Shown here: in pieces, positions 1-7,735 of the stretch
Layout: each line of letters opens with the position of its first letter
Numbering within the stretch: the first letter of the stretch is position 1
Assembly: GCA_035551475.1 (NCBI GenBank)
Contig: DASZMX010000023.1
Span: forward strand, 1 to 12,591
Direction: 5' to 3'
DNA length: 12,591 bases
Origin: DASZMX01 sp035551475
Lineage (GTDB): Bacteria; Verrucomicrobiota; Verrucomicrobiia; Limisphaerales; Palsa-1400
The notes under the pieces: model-generated
Told to the model about the DNA's origin: nothing
The model's database searches: none
What the model saw: only the letters and a program-made list of their open reading frames with translations
Position numbers and translations under genes: made by a program

Positions 1-255
1 ACATTTTGCGAATTAGACCCTGAGGTGGTTTAGGGGAAAAGATGAGGTTGCATTTAAGGCCGTAACGTCGGGAATTCGACAAGCACAAACGCAGGGCCAC
101 GAAAGTTTCAGGCATAAACATGTTACAATAAGCAACTTAACCAGAATTATCAGGGGACTGTAAGAAAGGCCGACGCTTTGTAGGGGTTTGCCTTGGAAAA
201 AAGGCCAAAACGCCGGGTAGAATGCCGTTCCTACGAGGTAAAAACGGCGGACGAA
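1..255. other. Gene-free left edge, downstream of the export gene
   Basis: I see no supportable gene here. The stretch lies downstream of the export lipoprotein gene. On the minus strand there are two weak hairpins: a 6-base stem GCCGTT/AACGGC (224-229 with 243-248) and a 5-base stem GCCTT/AAGGC with a 6-base loop (190-194 with 201-205). Neither is followed by a T-run in the minus-strand direction, so neither is a convincing intrinsic terminator. The open frame that starts at 193 on the plus strand runs antisense through the export gene and is a shadow. Confidence 0.5.
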
Positions 256-921
256 TCAGAACCAATTGAAGCGTTCCGGAACGTAGATGATGTCGTACGG
301 CTTGAGGGTGAACGAGTCGCTTTTCTCCCCTTTCAAGACCTCTTTGAGATTGAGCTTAAAATTGTGGCTTTGGCCGGAGTCATCCTTGCGCACGATTTCC
401 ACGGCCTTCAAATTGGCCTTCTGATAATCCACGCCCGCCTCCATGAGCGCTTGCAGCGGGGTCAACACCCGGTCGGAAGTGATTTTGCCCGGGCGCAACA
501 CCGCGCCGCTGACATACACATCGAACGCCGAAGAAAGCACGGTGACGTTGACTTCCTTGAGCACGAGCTGCGGCCCGGCCACCCGCAGAAGGTCCTGCTC
601 CAATTCCTTGGGGGTGACGCCGGCGGCGGTCAGCTCGCCAATCATAGGCAAATTGATTTTGCCATCGAGGCGGATCGCAGTTTGGGCGTCCATATTGGGC
701 GCGCCGGGGAAGGAGACCTTAATGTTGTCACCCGGATGCAGCACCAGGGAATTGGTCGAGGCAGCCGCGGCGGCGGTGGACGGCTGATCGTGATTGGTCA
801 CCCACGGCGGCGGTCCGGAAGGCTGCGTTTCACAACCCGTGACGACCAGGAGCGCGCCGGCGGCGGCCAACGCGGGAAGAGCCAGAGTGCGGACGAACCG
901 GACGAAGAGTGTGTCAATCAT
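256..921 (-). CDS. Polysaccharide export lipoprotein (Wza-like, Poly_export + SLBB)
   Basis: This 221-residue protein is an outer-membrane polysaccharide export component that forms or contributes to the channel through which exopolysaccharide leaves the cell. The N-terminus has arginines, a hydrophobic stretch rich in Ala and Leu (about residues 13-27) and a lipobox VTGC, so Cys30 should be lipidated. A low-complexity Ala/Thr/Ser linker follows. Residues about 60-115 match the polysaccharide export domain (HPGDNIKVSFPG, then LDGKINLPMIGEL). Residues about 133-180 match an SLBB domain (VYVSGAVLRPGKI). It is much shorter than E. coli Wza (about 380 residues) and has one SLBB domain and no C-terminal membrane helix, like the short export proteins of exosortase-linked loci. 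The start is well supported: AGGAG lies 6 bases before the ATG. It is separated from the TPR gene by 90 bases that contain a candidate promoter, so it may be transcribed both within and independently of the operon. Confidence 0.93.
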   Translation of the reverse strand: MIDTLFVRFVRTLALPALAAAGALLVVTGCETQPSGPPPWVTNHDQPSTAAAAASTNSLVLHPGDNIKVSFPGAPNMDAQTAIRLDGKINLPMIGELTAAGVTPKELEQDLLRVAGPQLVLKEVNVTVLSSAFDVYVSGAVLRPGKITSDRVLTPLQALMEAGVDYQKANLKAVEIVRKDDSGQSHNFKLNLKEVLKGEKSDSFTLKPYDIIYVPERFNWF

Positions 922-964
922 TTTGTTCTCCTGGTGGGATTATTTGTTTGTCACGCGCGCGCCC

Positions 965-994
965 ATTATTAGCGGGTCGCGCCGGGACCGTCAA
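965..994 (-). promoter_or_regulatory. Candidate sigma-70-type promoter of the export gene
   Basis: On the minus strand TTGACG (994-989, five of six to the -35 consensus) is followed after 18 bases by AATAAT (970-965, five of six to the -10 consensus). Transcription would start near 958 and give a leader of about 37 bases before the ATG at 921, with the strong AGGAG ribosome binding site inside it. The promoter lies in the 90-base gap after the TPR gene. Bacterial consensus was used, and promoter rules in this lineage are not established from the sequence. Confidence 0.45.
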
Positions 995-1011
995 GAAAGA
1001 CCCGGGCCGCC

Positions 1012-4000
1012 TCACTTCATTTCGCCGAGCGCGCGTTTGGCGTCCGCCGCGAGATTGGAGGCGAGGTTAAGGGAAAGGGCCTTGTCCAGCGCGCGCTTGC
1101 TCTGCGAGTTCCGCTTGAGCTTGTAATAATCCATGCCGAGGTAATAAAGGCTTTCGGCATCGGAACCGTTTTCGGCGGCCGCAAGGTATTGGGCGGAGCG
1201 CGAAAAATCGCCGTGGCGATAAGCGGCGCGTCCGAGGATTTTGGCCAGCTCGGGATCGCTCGGATAACTGGGGCGCGCCTTGTCGGCCAGCGCGGCGGCT
1301 TTATCGTCGTCGCCCAGGCGCGCGGCCAGAATGGCGGATTGGCGCAAGGCCGGCGCAAATTGCGGATAGAGCGCGACGATGGCGTCGTTATCCTGCAAGG
1401 CGCCTTTGGCATCGCCATCGGCTTCAGCGGCCAAGGCGCGCACCATCATGGCAGGCAGGAAATGAGCATCCTTCGCCAAAACGGCGCTGGCTTGCGGCAA
1501 TGCGCTTTTGGCGGAAGCGAAACTCGAGCAGGCTCCGACGAGCGTCAAGAATTGGGAGTCCGCCTCATGCTCCGGGCCGGCGGGCGTGGCGGCCAGGGCG
1601 CGTTGCATGGCGCCGGCGGCCTCGGAAACTTTCCCCACCGCATAATAGGCCACGGCCAAGGCCGCGCTGGCTTCAGGCGAGGCGTTGTCCGGGGCGGCGG
1701 CCTTCTCCAAAATAGCAACGGCGTAGCTATAATCTCCTTTGTCGTAGCTGAGCCGTCCCAAAACATAACAGGCCAGCGGATCATCGCCATTGAGGTCGTG
1801 GGCGGCGCGCGCGAGCTTGAGCGCGTCGTCGGCGCGATGCAAATGATCGGCGTAAAGCGCGGCCAGATGGCCCATGAGCGCGGCGTTTTTGGGATTGGCT
1901 TTGAGGGCTTGCTCGTAGGATTGCGCGGCCTGGTCAAAGGAGCCGCGGGCTTCATACACCGCCGCCAGGCGCGCGACGGCGATGGAATCGTGGGGATCCG
2001 ATTTCAGGGCTTGCTCCAGGGTCTCGACTGTTTTGTTGTCAGCATTTTGCGGGTTGATCGCGAGAATGGCCAGCCGGCGCTGGGCGTCCGCTTTGACGGG
2101 GGTGGGCGTCAGGGAGGAAACGGTGTTCTGCAACGCGAGGCGGGCGGGCGCTTCTTCGCCCAACGTGTAATACGTCATGCCCAGGTGATACTGCACCTCC
2201 GGATCGCCCGGTTCGCCCTCGGCGGCTTCGCGCAGCAAGGCCAGCGCGCGCGGGTAATCGCCGCGCTTGTAAAGAATCCAGCCCAGCGTGTCGCCGCAGT
2301 AAGGATCGAGCGGACGCAGCGTGCGGGCTTTTTGGGCATCCGTATAAGCCTTGTCGAGGTCGTTGAGATTCTCGGAATAAAGGTAAGCCAGATTGTTCAA
2401 AGCGGCGGGGAAACGCGGGTTGACGGTGAGGAGTTTTTCGTAGGCGTCCCGGGCGGCTTCGTAGTGGCCCATCTGCTGTTGCAGGGCGCCGAGGGACATG
2501 AGGGCTGAGATGTCATTGGTGTGGGATACGACGGAATTCAGTTGATCGAGCGCCTCCTGCTCCTTGTGATTGGCGAGATCCAGCGCGGCCAGCGAAACGT
2601 AGGCCTGCACCAAATCGGGCTCGACCGCTATGGCCTGATGCAACGCTTCCTCGGCTTTGGCGTTGTTGTCCTGCGCGCGATAAATGGCGGAGCGCAACAG
2701 GTAAAGGTTGCCGGCCTTGGGATTTTTATCGAGCCGCTTTTGCACAATGTCCTGCGCGGCGTCAAAATGCTTGGCGGCCACTTCGGCCTCCACCAGACGA
2801 TTTAAGGCCGGTTGAAAATCGGGCGACAACTCCAGCGATTTCGCGAAGGCTTTGGCGGCGCCCGTCAGGTCATTGTTTTGCGCGAGGGCGACGCCGAGGT
2901 AATAAGGCATGCGGGCGTCGTCCGGGCGCATTTGGGTGAGCTGGCGGTAAATGGCGAGGGCCCGCTGGGGCTCCTGCTGCATGGCATAAGCTTCGGCCAA
3001 GAGGAGGCGCGGCTCCGGCAAGGTGGGCTGCTGCGCGATGAGGCGCTCCAGACGCGGCACGGCGGCGCCGGCATTCTGCGTCCGCATATCCAATTGCGCG
3101 AGCACGAGCGAGGCCTGCGCGTAATTGGTGTTCAGCCGCAGCGCGGTATTCAAGTATTGACGCGCCTTGCCCTGCTCGCCCTGCGTGAGCGCGGTCATGC
3201 CCAGGTAATATTTTATCTCGGGGCTGTTGGGCTCGCGGGTCTCGAGTTTTTCGAGCGCGGTGGCAGCCTCGGCGTTGTTGCCTTGCGCGAGGGCGATCAA
3301 GCCATTTTCGAGCGAGGCATCGAGATTATACGGATCCTTGCTCAAGATCGTGGCGACCGTTTTTTTGCAGTCGTCCAACTTTTTCGCGGCAAAATCCAAA
3401 CGCATCAAGGCTTCCCAGGCGGAGATGAAATAAGGAGCGTGCGAGGTGATTTCGAGGAGGGATTTGCGGGCGGCATCCGGGCCTTCGGTCTGGAGCTGGA
3501 GATCGACGCCTTTGAGGCGGATGGGGGAGCGCCACGACGCATCCGCGGCGGCGGTTTTAATTTCATTGGTGGCTTCCACGATGTTGGTGCGCTGAAAATA
3601 AACCTGGCTTAAGCGGAAGTGTGCTTCCGGCGATTTTGGATCGCGCGCCAGCGCCTGGCGCAACTCGGCTTCGGCGGCGGTCGTGTCATGCAGCCTCACG
3701 TCCAGGGTGGCGAGGGCCACATGGTATTCGGGAAACCGATCCGGCTGGCTGGGCAGCGCGCGCAACAAGGATTGCGCCTGCTGGACGTCCTTAGGGGCGA
3801 GCGCGGTTTCGCTCAAGACCGTCATGGCCTCGCCGTTGGTGGGCTGCAATACGAGAACTTCCTTGGCCTCGTTAAAGGCTTCCGGGAAATGACGCAACGC
3901 GGCGTAAACCAAGGCCAGCGCGGTTTTCACCTGCGGATCCTTGGGGCTGAGATCATTGCTTTTCTTGAGACAGGCGAAGGCGATTTGCGGGCGGCCTTCG

Positions 4001-4224
4001 CGGCTGTAAATAATGCCCAACTGTCCGAGTGAATGCGGGTCCATGCGGGCGCGGATCAAATCCGAATATTCGATTTCCGCGTTCTCGTAATGTTCCGCGG
4101 CGAAATCCGCATCGGCCTGGCGGGTCAGGCGCGCGAGGCGGCTTTTCCGGGTGCAGCCCGATCCGCAGCACAGGACCAGCGCGAGGACGCAAAGGACAGC
4201 AGCAAGACGTTTGGTGTTGATCAT
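1012..4224 (-). CDS. Giant TPR-repeat lipoprotein, PrsT-like (exosortase-associated)
   Basis: A 1070-residue protein made almost wholly of tetratricopeptide repeats, probably a periplasmic or outer-membrane-anchored scaffold for polysaccharide assembly or protein sorting. It begins with a lysine/arginine pair, a Leu/Val/Cys-rich hydrophobic segment (about 7-20) and GSGC, so Cys24 is the likely lipidation site, although glycine at -3 is an imperfect lipobox. Helical repeats with the TPR pattern (L-G/A-Y...A...P) run from about residue 30 to the end, consistent with roughly 30 units. A stretch near residues 605-690 (NNLAYLY, then DTLGWILYKRGDY, then YHLGMTYY) resembles the PrsT family of PEP-CTERM/exosortase systems. 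I chose the ATG at 4224 because its ATGA overlaps the exosortase stop and places the signal sequence at the N-terminus; the frame remains open upstream to 4290 but that extension lies inside the exosortase gene. The family label is probable; exact orthology with PrsT is inference. Confidence 0.88.
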   Translation of the reverse strand: MINTKRLAAVLCVLALVLCCGSGCTRKSRLARLTRQADADFAAEHYENAEIEYSDLIRARMDPHSLGQLGIIYSREGRPQIAFACLKKSNDLSPKDPQVKTALALVYAALRHFPEAFNEAKEVLVLQPTNGEAMTVLSETALAPKDVQQAQSLLRALPSQPDRFPEYHVALATLDVRLHDTTAAEAELRQALARDPKSPEAHFRLSQVYFQRTNIVEATNEIKTAAADASWRSPIRLKGVDLQLQTEGPDAARKSLLEITSHAPYFISAWEALMRLDFAAKKLDDCKKTVATILSKDPYNLDASLENGLIALAQGNNAEAATALEKLETREPNSPEIKYYLGMTALTQGEQGKARQYLNTALRLNTNYAQASLVLAQLDMRTQNAGAAVPRLERLIAQQPTLPEPRLLLAEAYAMQQEPQRALAIYRQLTQMRPDDARMPYYLGVALAQNNDLTGAAKAFAKSLELSPDFQPALNRLVEAEVAAKHFDAAQDIVQKRLDKNPKAGNLYLLRSAIYRAQDNNAKAEEALHQAIAVEPDLVQAYVSLAALDLANHKEQEALDQLNSVVSHTNDISALMSLGALQQQMGHYEAARDAYEKLLTVNPRFPAALNNLAYLYSENLNDLDKAYTDAQKARTLRPLDPYCGDTLGWILYKRGDYPRALALLREAAEGEPGDPEVQYHLGMTYYTLGEEAPARLALQNTVSSLTPTPVKADAQRRLAILAINPQNADNKTVETLEQALKSDPHDSIAVARLAAVYEARGSFDQAAQSYEQALKANPKNAALMGHLAALYADHLHRADDALKLARAAHDLNGDDPLACYVLGRLSYDKGDYSYAVAILEKAAAPDNASPEASAALAVAYYAVGKVSEAAGAMQRALAATPAGPEHEADSQFLTLVGACSSFASAKSALPQASAVLAKDAHFLPAMMVRALAAEADGDAKGALQDNDAIVALYPQFAPALRQSAILAARLGDDDKAAALADKARPSYPSDPELAKILGRAAYRHGDFSRSAQYLAAAENGSDAESLYYLGMDYYKLKRNSQSKRALDKALSLNLASNLAADAKRALGEMK

Positions 4225-5132
4225 AAATTTGTGGAAATCGGCTCCGTCGCGGCGGGTATTTTTCGCGGCGACTCCTGCCGGCAAAGCCAAAACAGCAGGA
4301 TGAAAAACGGCACGAGCGACAGCATGAAGAAAATCGGCCCGCCATGACGATGGATCGGCGAGTCAATCATATGCGGTCCGATATGGACGCACAATTCCGC
4401 GATGACGAAAATTCGGAAGCCATTGCGCAGAATAGCGAGGGGAGCGACGATGAGCACCAGGACGGCCCGGCGCCAGCCCGAGCGCAGGAACATATACCCC
4501 GCCAACAAACTGGTCATCAACAGCACCATCGTGGAGTGAATCCCGCTGCATTCCGGCGCCACCATCAACGTGATTCCCGGCACGCGCATTTCCAAACCGT
4601 CGGATATCACGGGCGTAAAAATTCCAATCATCGTGACGGCCGCCCAAGCCGAGGTGTGCTGAAAAAAAGACACCACCGGATCAAGCAGAAATTGCGGGGG
4701 CGGAATGAAAAAAATCAGGAACGCGATGGGAAACGCCATCGAAGCCAGGACGTTCGAGCCGAAGAAATAGAAGGCGGATGCCAGCAGGAAAAAGAGGAAC
4801 GACGCCGTGGTGAGAGCGAGATGCGCGGTGGTTTCGAGGCCGCCCGCATGCGCCAGATAAAGGTTCCATCCCAAAAAGCCCAGGCCGAGCGCGGCCGACA
4901 GGGCCATCCCGAGCGCGTTCGGCGAGGCGGGCGCCGGAATTTTCGACCGATTCACGCGCAGAAGATAGCCGCTGATAAACGGCACCAGCGGCACGTAGGA
5001 AAAAAAGGCGCTATGCAGGGAAAAGCGGATCAATTGCCAAAGCGGGACGGCAAAACAGAGGGCAAGCAGGACGGCAAAAATCGCGAAGCGTTTCAACTGA
5101 CCTGACAAAACGCGTTCAGATGAATCAATCAT
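4221..5132 (-). CDS. Exosortase (EpsH/Xrt family transmembrane transpeptidase)
   Basis: A 303-residue, very hydrophobic protein with about eight membrane segments. It matches the exosortase family, membrane cysteine proteases/transpeptidases that cleave the C-terminal sorting signal of PEP-CTERM-type surface proteins. The conserved triad is visible: Cys195 in APECSGIHS, Arg240 in LRNGFRI, and His261 in HRHGG (H-x3-G). The length fits a stand-alone exosortase; the EpsI (DUF3485) region found fused or adjacent in some systems is absent here. The gene overlaps the TPR lipoprotein gene by ATGA and follows the barrel gene by 32 bases, so it is an operon member. I prefer the ATG at 5132. A TTG at 5168 would overlap the barrel stop as TTGA and add 12 residues; neither start has a strong ribosome binding site. 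The subtype cannot be assigned by eye, and no PEP-CTERM substrate lies in the window. Confidence 0.92.
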   Translation of the reverse strand: MIDSSERVLSGQLKRFAIFAVLLALCFAVPLWQLIRFSLHSAFFSYVPLVPFISGYLLRVNRSKIPAPASPNALGMALSAALGLGFLGWNLYLAHAGGLETTAHLALTTASFLFFLLASAFYFFGSNVLASMAFPIAFLIFFIPPPQFLLDPVVSFFQHTSAWAAVTMIGIFTPVISDGLEMRVPGITLMVAPECSGIHSTMVLLMTSLLAGYMFLRSGWRRAVLVLIVAPLAILRNGFRIFVIAELCVHIGPHMIDSPIHRHGGPIFFMLSLVPFFILLFWLCRQESPRKIPAATEPISTNL

Positions 5133-5164
5133 AGTTACTCGAAACCATGGACACCCGGGGTCGC

Positions 5165-6487
5165 TCAAAACCGGTATCCGAGAGAAAATCCAACCTGCGT
5201 GCTGGAATACTTAAAGTTGGACAACCCGGAGGAATTTTCACTCAGGGAATAAAAAACTTCAACTGTGCCGCGCGGAATAACCGCCCAGCGCAGGCGCACC
5301 GTGCATTCCCAATTATTATCTTCCCGCGTGGTGGAGAGGATGGAAACCGGCACCGGACTGACGGCCTGATTGGCGGCGGTGTTGGTGTAGGGGCCGAGCA
5401 ACGGCACCAGGGCCGTGTTTTGAAAGGGACGGTTGATATACACGCCATCCAGCTCGGCGGTGAGCTTGCGCGAAATATCCTGCACGATGGAGCCGTTGAC
5501 CGAGGTGGTGGTGAGCACCTGATCTTGAAACACCGAGGGGCTCACCGTGCGGCTGACCCGCAAATCCACGCGCGTATGCTCCAGCGCCTGGTAGGTGACT
5601 TCGAGGCCAAAAATCGGGCTGACCAAATCCGGCGCGCCGCCGCCCAACTGCCGTTCCTCAATGCCGCCGTTCATTTGCAGCGTTAATTTGTCGCCCGGCT
5701 TCCAGGTCAACCTGCCCTGGCCTTGTTCGAAAGACTCCGCCGGGCTGGCCCCCAGCGCATCATAACCCAGGGTGACGCCCAACCCCACGGTGAGCTGCGG
5801 ATTGAGCCGGTAATCGAGCCAATCGGGCGTGTTCCACTCCTCCAGGCTTTGAAAGCCGGTGACGTAACGCAGGTTTTGAATCAAACCCACCTGCAAGTTC
5901 AGGGCGGAATTCATGGCCCAGGTCCCGACCAAACTTGTCAAGTATGTTTCCTGCTCGCTTTGCAGGCCCGTTTCCACCAGGGGCTGCGTGGTGTCGGTGT
6001 AGCTTTGTTTCAGGTTAAAGGCCCAATCGCCCACCTGCGCGGCGCCATCCAGCTCAATGGACTGGTCGAGGCCGTCCTGGAATTGCGGGCTGGAATAGTA
6101 ACGGAGCGTGGGAGTGTAATCGAGCGTCCAGTTTTTTCCCCAGGCCAGCGTGGCGCCGGCATAAACTTCGTTGATCGTCGTCTTGGGCTTGTTGCCGGGG
6201 CTGGATTGCAGGCCATCGGCATAGACAAAGCGATAAAGCAGGTGCGGCCGAAAATCGAACTGGTTCCAATGAAAGATCGCCGGCAGCTCCGGAGGCTCCG
6301 GTGAGGGCACGATGTTCGGGACCAGATTCTGGTTGGTCGAGGAGGCCGGCAACTGGGTGTCCACGCCGCCAAAACCGGCCGGCGGAGGCGTTAAGGCAGA
6401 TTGGGCCAGGACTGAAAAAGGCAGCAGAAAGAGCAAGGCGCCCAGCCGCTGCCCGTAACCGCGCTGTTGTCTGGCGAGAGGATACAC
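5165..6487 (-). CDS. Outer-membrane beta-barrel protein of the exosortase/EPS locus
   Basis: A 440-residue predicted outer-membrane protein. A positively charged start is followed by a hydrophobic segment ending in FSVLAQS, a good signal peptide with cleavage near residue 29. A proline-rich segment follows (about 32-70). From about residue 75 to the end there are many alternating hydrophobic/polar strands with aromatic girdle residues (for example YRFVYADG, WTLDYTPTLRYYS, WTVRLRW-like strands), and the chain ends in GYRF, a typical BAM recognition signal with terminal Phe. It resembles the barrel proteins that accompany PEP-CTERM/exosortase polysaccharide loci; its exact role (secretin-like partner, porin or surface anchor) is unknown. 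No ATG fits, so the start is taken as GTG at 6487, which puts a proper n-region in front of the signal peptide; there is no clear ribosome binding site. It lies 64 bases after the SDR gene and 32 bases before the exosortase ATG. Confidence 0.8.
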   Translation of the reverse strand: MYPLARQQRGYGQRLGALLFLLPFSVLAQSALTPPPAGFGGVDTQLPASSTNQNLVPNIVPSPEPPELPAIFHWNQFDFRPHLLYRFVYADGLQSSPGNKPKTTINEVYAGATLAWGKNWTLDYTPTLRYYSSPQFQDGLDQSIELDGAAQVGDWAFNLKQSYTDTTQPLVETGLQSEQETYLTSLVGTWAMNSALNLQVGLIQNLRYVTGFQSLEEWNTPDWLDYRLNPQLTVGLGVTLGYDALGASPAESFEQGQGRLTWKPGDKLTLQMNGGIEERQLGGGAPDLVSPIFGLEVTYQALEHTRVDLRVSRTVSPSVFQDQVLTTTSVNGSIVQDISRKLTAELDGVYINRPFQNTALVPLLGPYTNTAANQAVSPVPVSILSTTREDNNWECTVRLRWAVIPRGTVEVFYSLSENSSGLSNFKYSSTQVGFSLGYRF

Positions 6488-6508
6488 GATATGCGCTTGT
6501 CAACCGGG

Positions 6509-6537
6509 ATTAAACCGGCAGGCGGCAGGAATTGCAA
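6509..6537 (-). promoter_or_regulatory. Weak promoter-like sequence before the barrel gene
   Basis: In the 64-base gap upstream of the barrel gene, TTGCAA (6537-6532) is followed after 17 bases by TTTAAT (6514-6509, five of six to the -10 consensus). Transcription would begin near 6502 and leave a leader of only about 15 bases before the GTG at 6487. The match is modest and may be chance; the gene is more likely served mainly from the promoter before the upstream SDR gene. Confidence 0.25.
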
Positions 6538-6551
6538 ACTCTTATCGCGGC

Positions 6552-7523
6552 TCAGGCCGAGGCGTGATGCACAGCCTCGGTGGCGCGGACACCGCAGTGG
6601 GTCGTCTCCAAACGATCCAAGGCGTCGTCCAACGCCTCCGTCGCGGGGCGCATGCGGATGCCGGCTTTCAGCAGCTTGGAGGCATCGAGCACGCAATTGG
6701 ACCGCAGGCCGCGCAACGCCGGACGCGCGGCTTGATCGCGCCCAATCCAGGCGAAGCGGTTGCTCTGGACAATGCCGTGCAGACGCTGCGCGATGGCGTC
6801 CACGTGCAGGGGCCCGGGATTGACGACGTTATAAATGCCAAACGGAGCGTGATATTCCCAGAGATCGACGCAGGCCCGGACGCTGTCCTCCAGATGAGAG
6901 AAAGAATTCAGCCCGCGCACGCCGGAAGATTTCAAGCGGGCCAGGAAATTGCAGGCTTCATCGCGCTCATTGAAGGGTTCGCGCAAACGCCAGATGTAAC
7001 ACTCGCCGATTTCGCGAATGGCTTCCTCGGCGAGGGCCTTGGTGCCGCTGTAAAAATCGCACGGCGGAAAACGAAAGGAGAAATTGGGTTCGTCGGTCTC
7101 GTTAAAGCCGGCGATGCTGGCGGCGGGCAAATCAGCCAGGCCGGGTTTGGTGGAGTCTTTTTCCTGGCGCCAGCGGCCATGCTCCAAAACTTTGAGGCCG
7201 GAATAAATGGAGCCCGAAGAAACGTGACCCCACGGCGTCTTGGTCATGAGGCAGACCCGGGAAATCATTTGCGGGAGCAGGGCATTGACGGACATCGCCT
7301 TTTCGCGGTCCAAATCCTCCGGGCCTTCCGAGGGATCGGTGCAATAGCTGGCGGCGTTGATCACGAACGCCGGGCGCATCGTGCGCAGGTAATCGAAAAG
7401 AAAATCGAAGCGCGTATAATCAAAAGCTTCCCGCGTCAGAGGAATAAACGAGCGACCGCGCCGACGAAGTTCGTTGGCGAAGGTTTTTCCGAAATATCCA
7501 CTAGCCCCAAGCAGCAGAATCAT
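6552..7523 (-). CDS. RmlD-like SDR sugar-nucleotide reductase, paralogue 1
   Basis: A 323-residue extended short-chain dehydrogenase/reductase of the sugar-nucleotide reductase (RmlD-like) type. The dinucleotide-binding loop GASGYFG is at residues 6-12, the serine region HVSSGSIYSG at 100-109, and the catalytic Y-x3-K at Tyr158/Lys162 (FYSGTKALAEE). The C-terminal SNCVLDASKL is also RmlD-like. It probably reduces a keto group on a dTDP- or UDP-sugar for the polysaccharide; the true substrate is unknown. It is clearly paralogous to the product of 9844-10797. The frame is open upstream to 7700, but the family fold begins at Met-Ile-Leu-Leu-Leu-Gly. An ATG at 7550 would add nine residues; the sigma-54 promoter at 7554-7569 predicts a transcript start downstream of it, so I take the ATG at 7523. 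It is the first gene of the second block, 212 bases after the ABC gene. Confidence 0.85.
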   Translation of the reverse strand: MILLLGASGYFGKTFANELRRRGRSFIPLTREAFDYTRFDFLFDYLRTMRPAFVINAASYCTDPSEGPEDLDREKAMSVNALLPQMISRVCLMTKTPWGHVSSGSIYSGLKVLEHGRWRQEKDSTKPGLADLPAASIAGFNETDEPNFSFRFPPCDFYSGTKALAEEAIREIGECYIWRLREPFNERDEACNFLARLKSSGVRGLNSFSHLEDSVRACVDLWEYHAPFGIYNVVNPGPLHVDAIAQRLHGIVQSNRFAWIGRDQAARPALRGLRSNCVLDASKLLKAGIRMRPATEALDDALDRLETTHCGVRATEAVHHASA

Positions 7524-7553
7524 ACCATGGTTGTCTTCACTGATTTTCATTGT

Positions 7554-7569
7554 TGCAAGCCGCGTGCCA
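7554..7569 (-). promoter_or_regulatory. Canonical sigma-54 (RpoN) -24/-12 promoter
   Basis: The minus strand reads TGGCACGCGGCTTGCA: TGGCAC (7569-7564), five bases, then TTGCA (7558-7554). The invariant GG and GC are separated by exactly 10 bases, as required for sigma-54 holoenzyme. Transcription would start about 12 bases past the -12 GC, near 7543, roughly 20 bases before the ATG at 7523 of the first SDR gene in the exosortase block. It lies in a true intergenic gap and points in the right direction. Sigma-54 promoters need an AAA+ enhancer-binding activator, which is not encoded in the window. The motif and spacing are seen directly; function is inferred. Confidence 0.75.
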
Positions 7570-7735
7570 TTCTTGAATGAGGGCGGAGGAAGGCGCGGCA
7601 ATGGGGCGGAGCGAGTTGCGAAAGTATTTGCCGCGCAATTGCTACCGCACGCGGCGGGATTCAGAACATCACCAAAATCCAGCCCCCTCTTGTCACACAA
7701 ACAGGGCCGAATTGTGTAAAGGTTTACGACACGTT
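7570..7735 (-). promoter_or_regulatory. Upstream regulatory region with TTTAC/GTAAA repeats
   Basis: The part of the gap upstream of the sigma-54 promoter holds no gene. At its far end, next to the ABC stop codon, lies an imperfect dyad: TGTGTAAA-GG-TTTACGACA (7713-7731), with GTAAA at 7716-7720 mirrored by TTTAC at 7723-7727. A third TTTACG at 7735-7740 runs into the ABC stop codon. The dyad lies about 170-190 bases upstream of the predicted sigma-54 transcript start, in the range where activators of this polymerase can bind. The two-base centre makes an RNA hairpin unlikely, so a protein-binding site is the better reading, but it may be chance. Confidence 0.3.

Noticed and set aside
190..248. 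Two short hairpins as a terminator for the export operon
   Set aside because: Stems of only 5-6 bases and no T-run on the minus-strand downstream side.
193..972. 259-residue plus-strand open frame
   Set aside because: Antisense to the export lipoprotein, which has a lipobox, domains and a strong ribosome binding site.
1189..2508. 439-residue plus-strand open frame
   Set aside because: Antisense to the TPR gene; Gly/Arg-rich translation mirrors the repeat codons of the opposite strand.
5133..5168. TTG start for the exosortase, overlapping the barrel stop as TTGA
   Set aside because: The overlap is attractive, but the added 12 residues (Cys/Pro/Trp-containing) do not look like an exosortase N-terminus and no ribosome binding site precedes it; kept as an alternative only.
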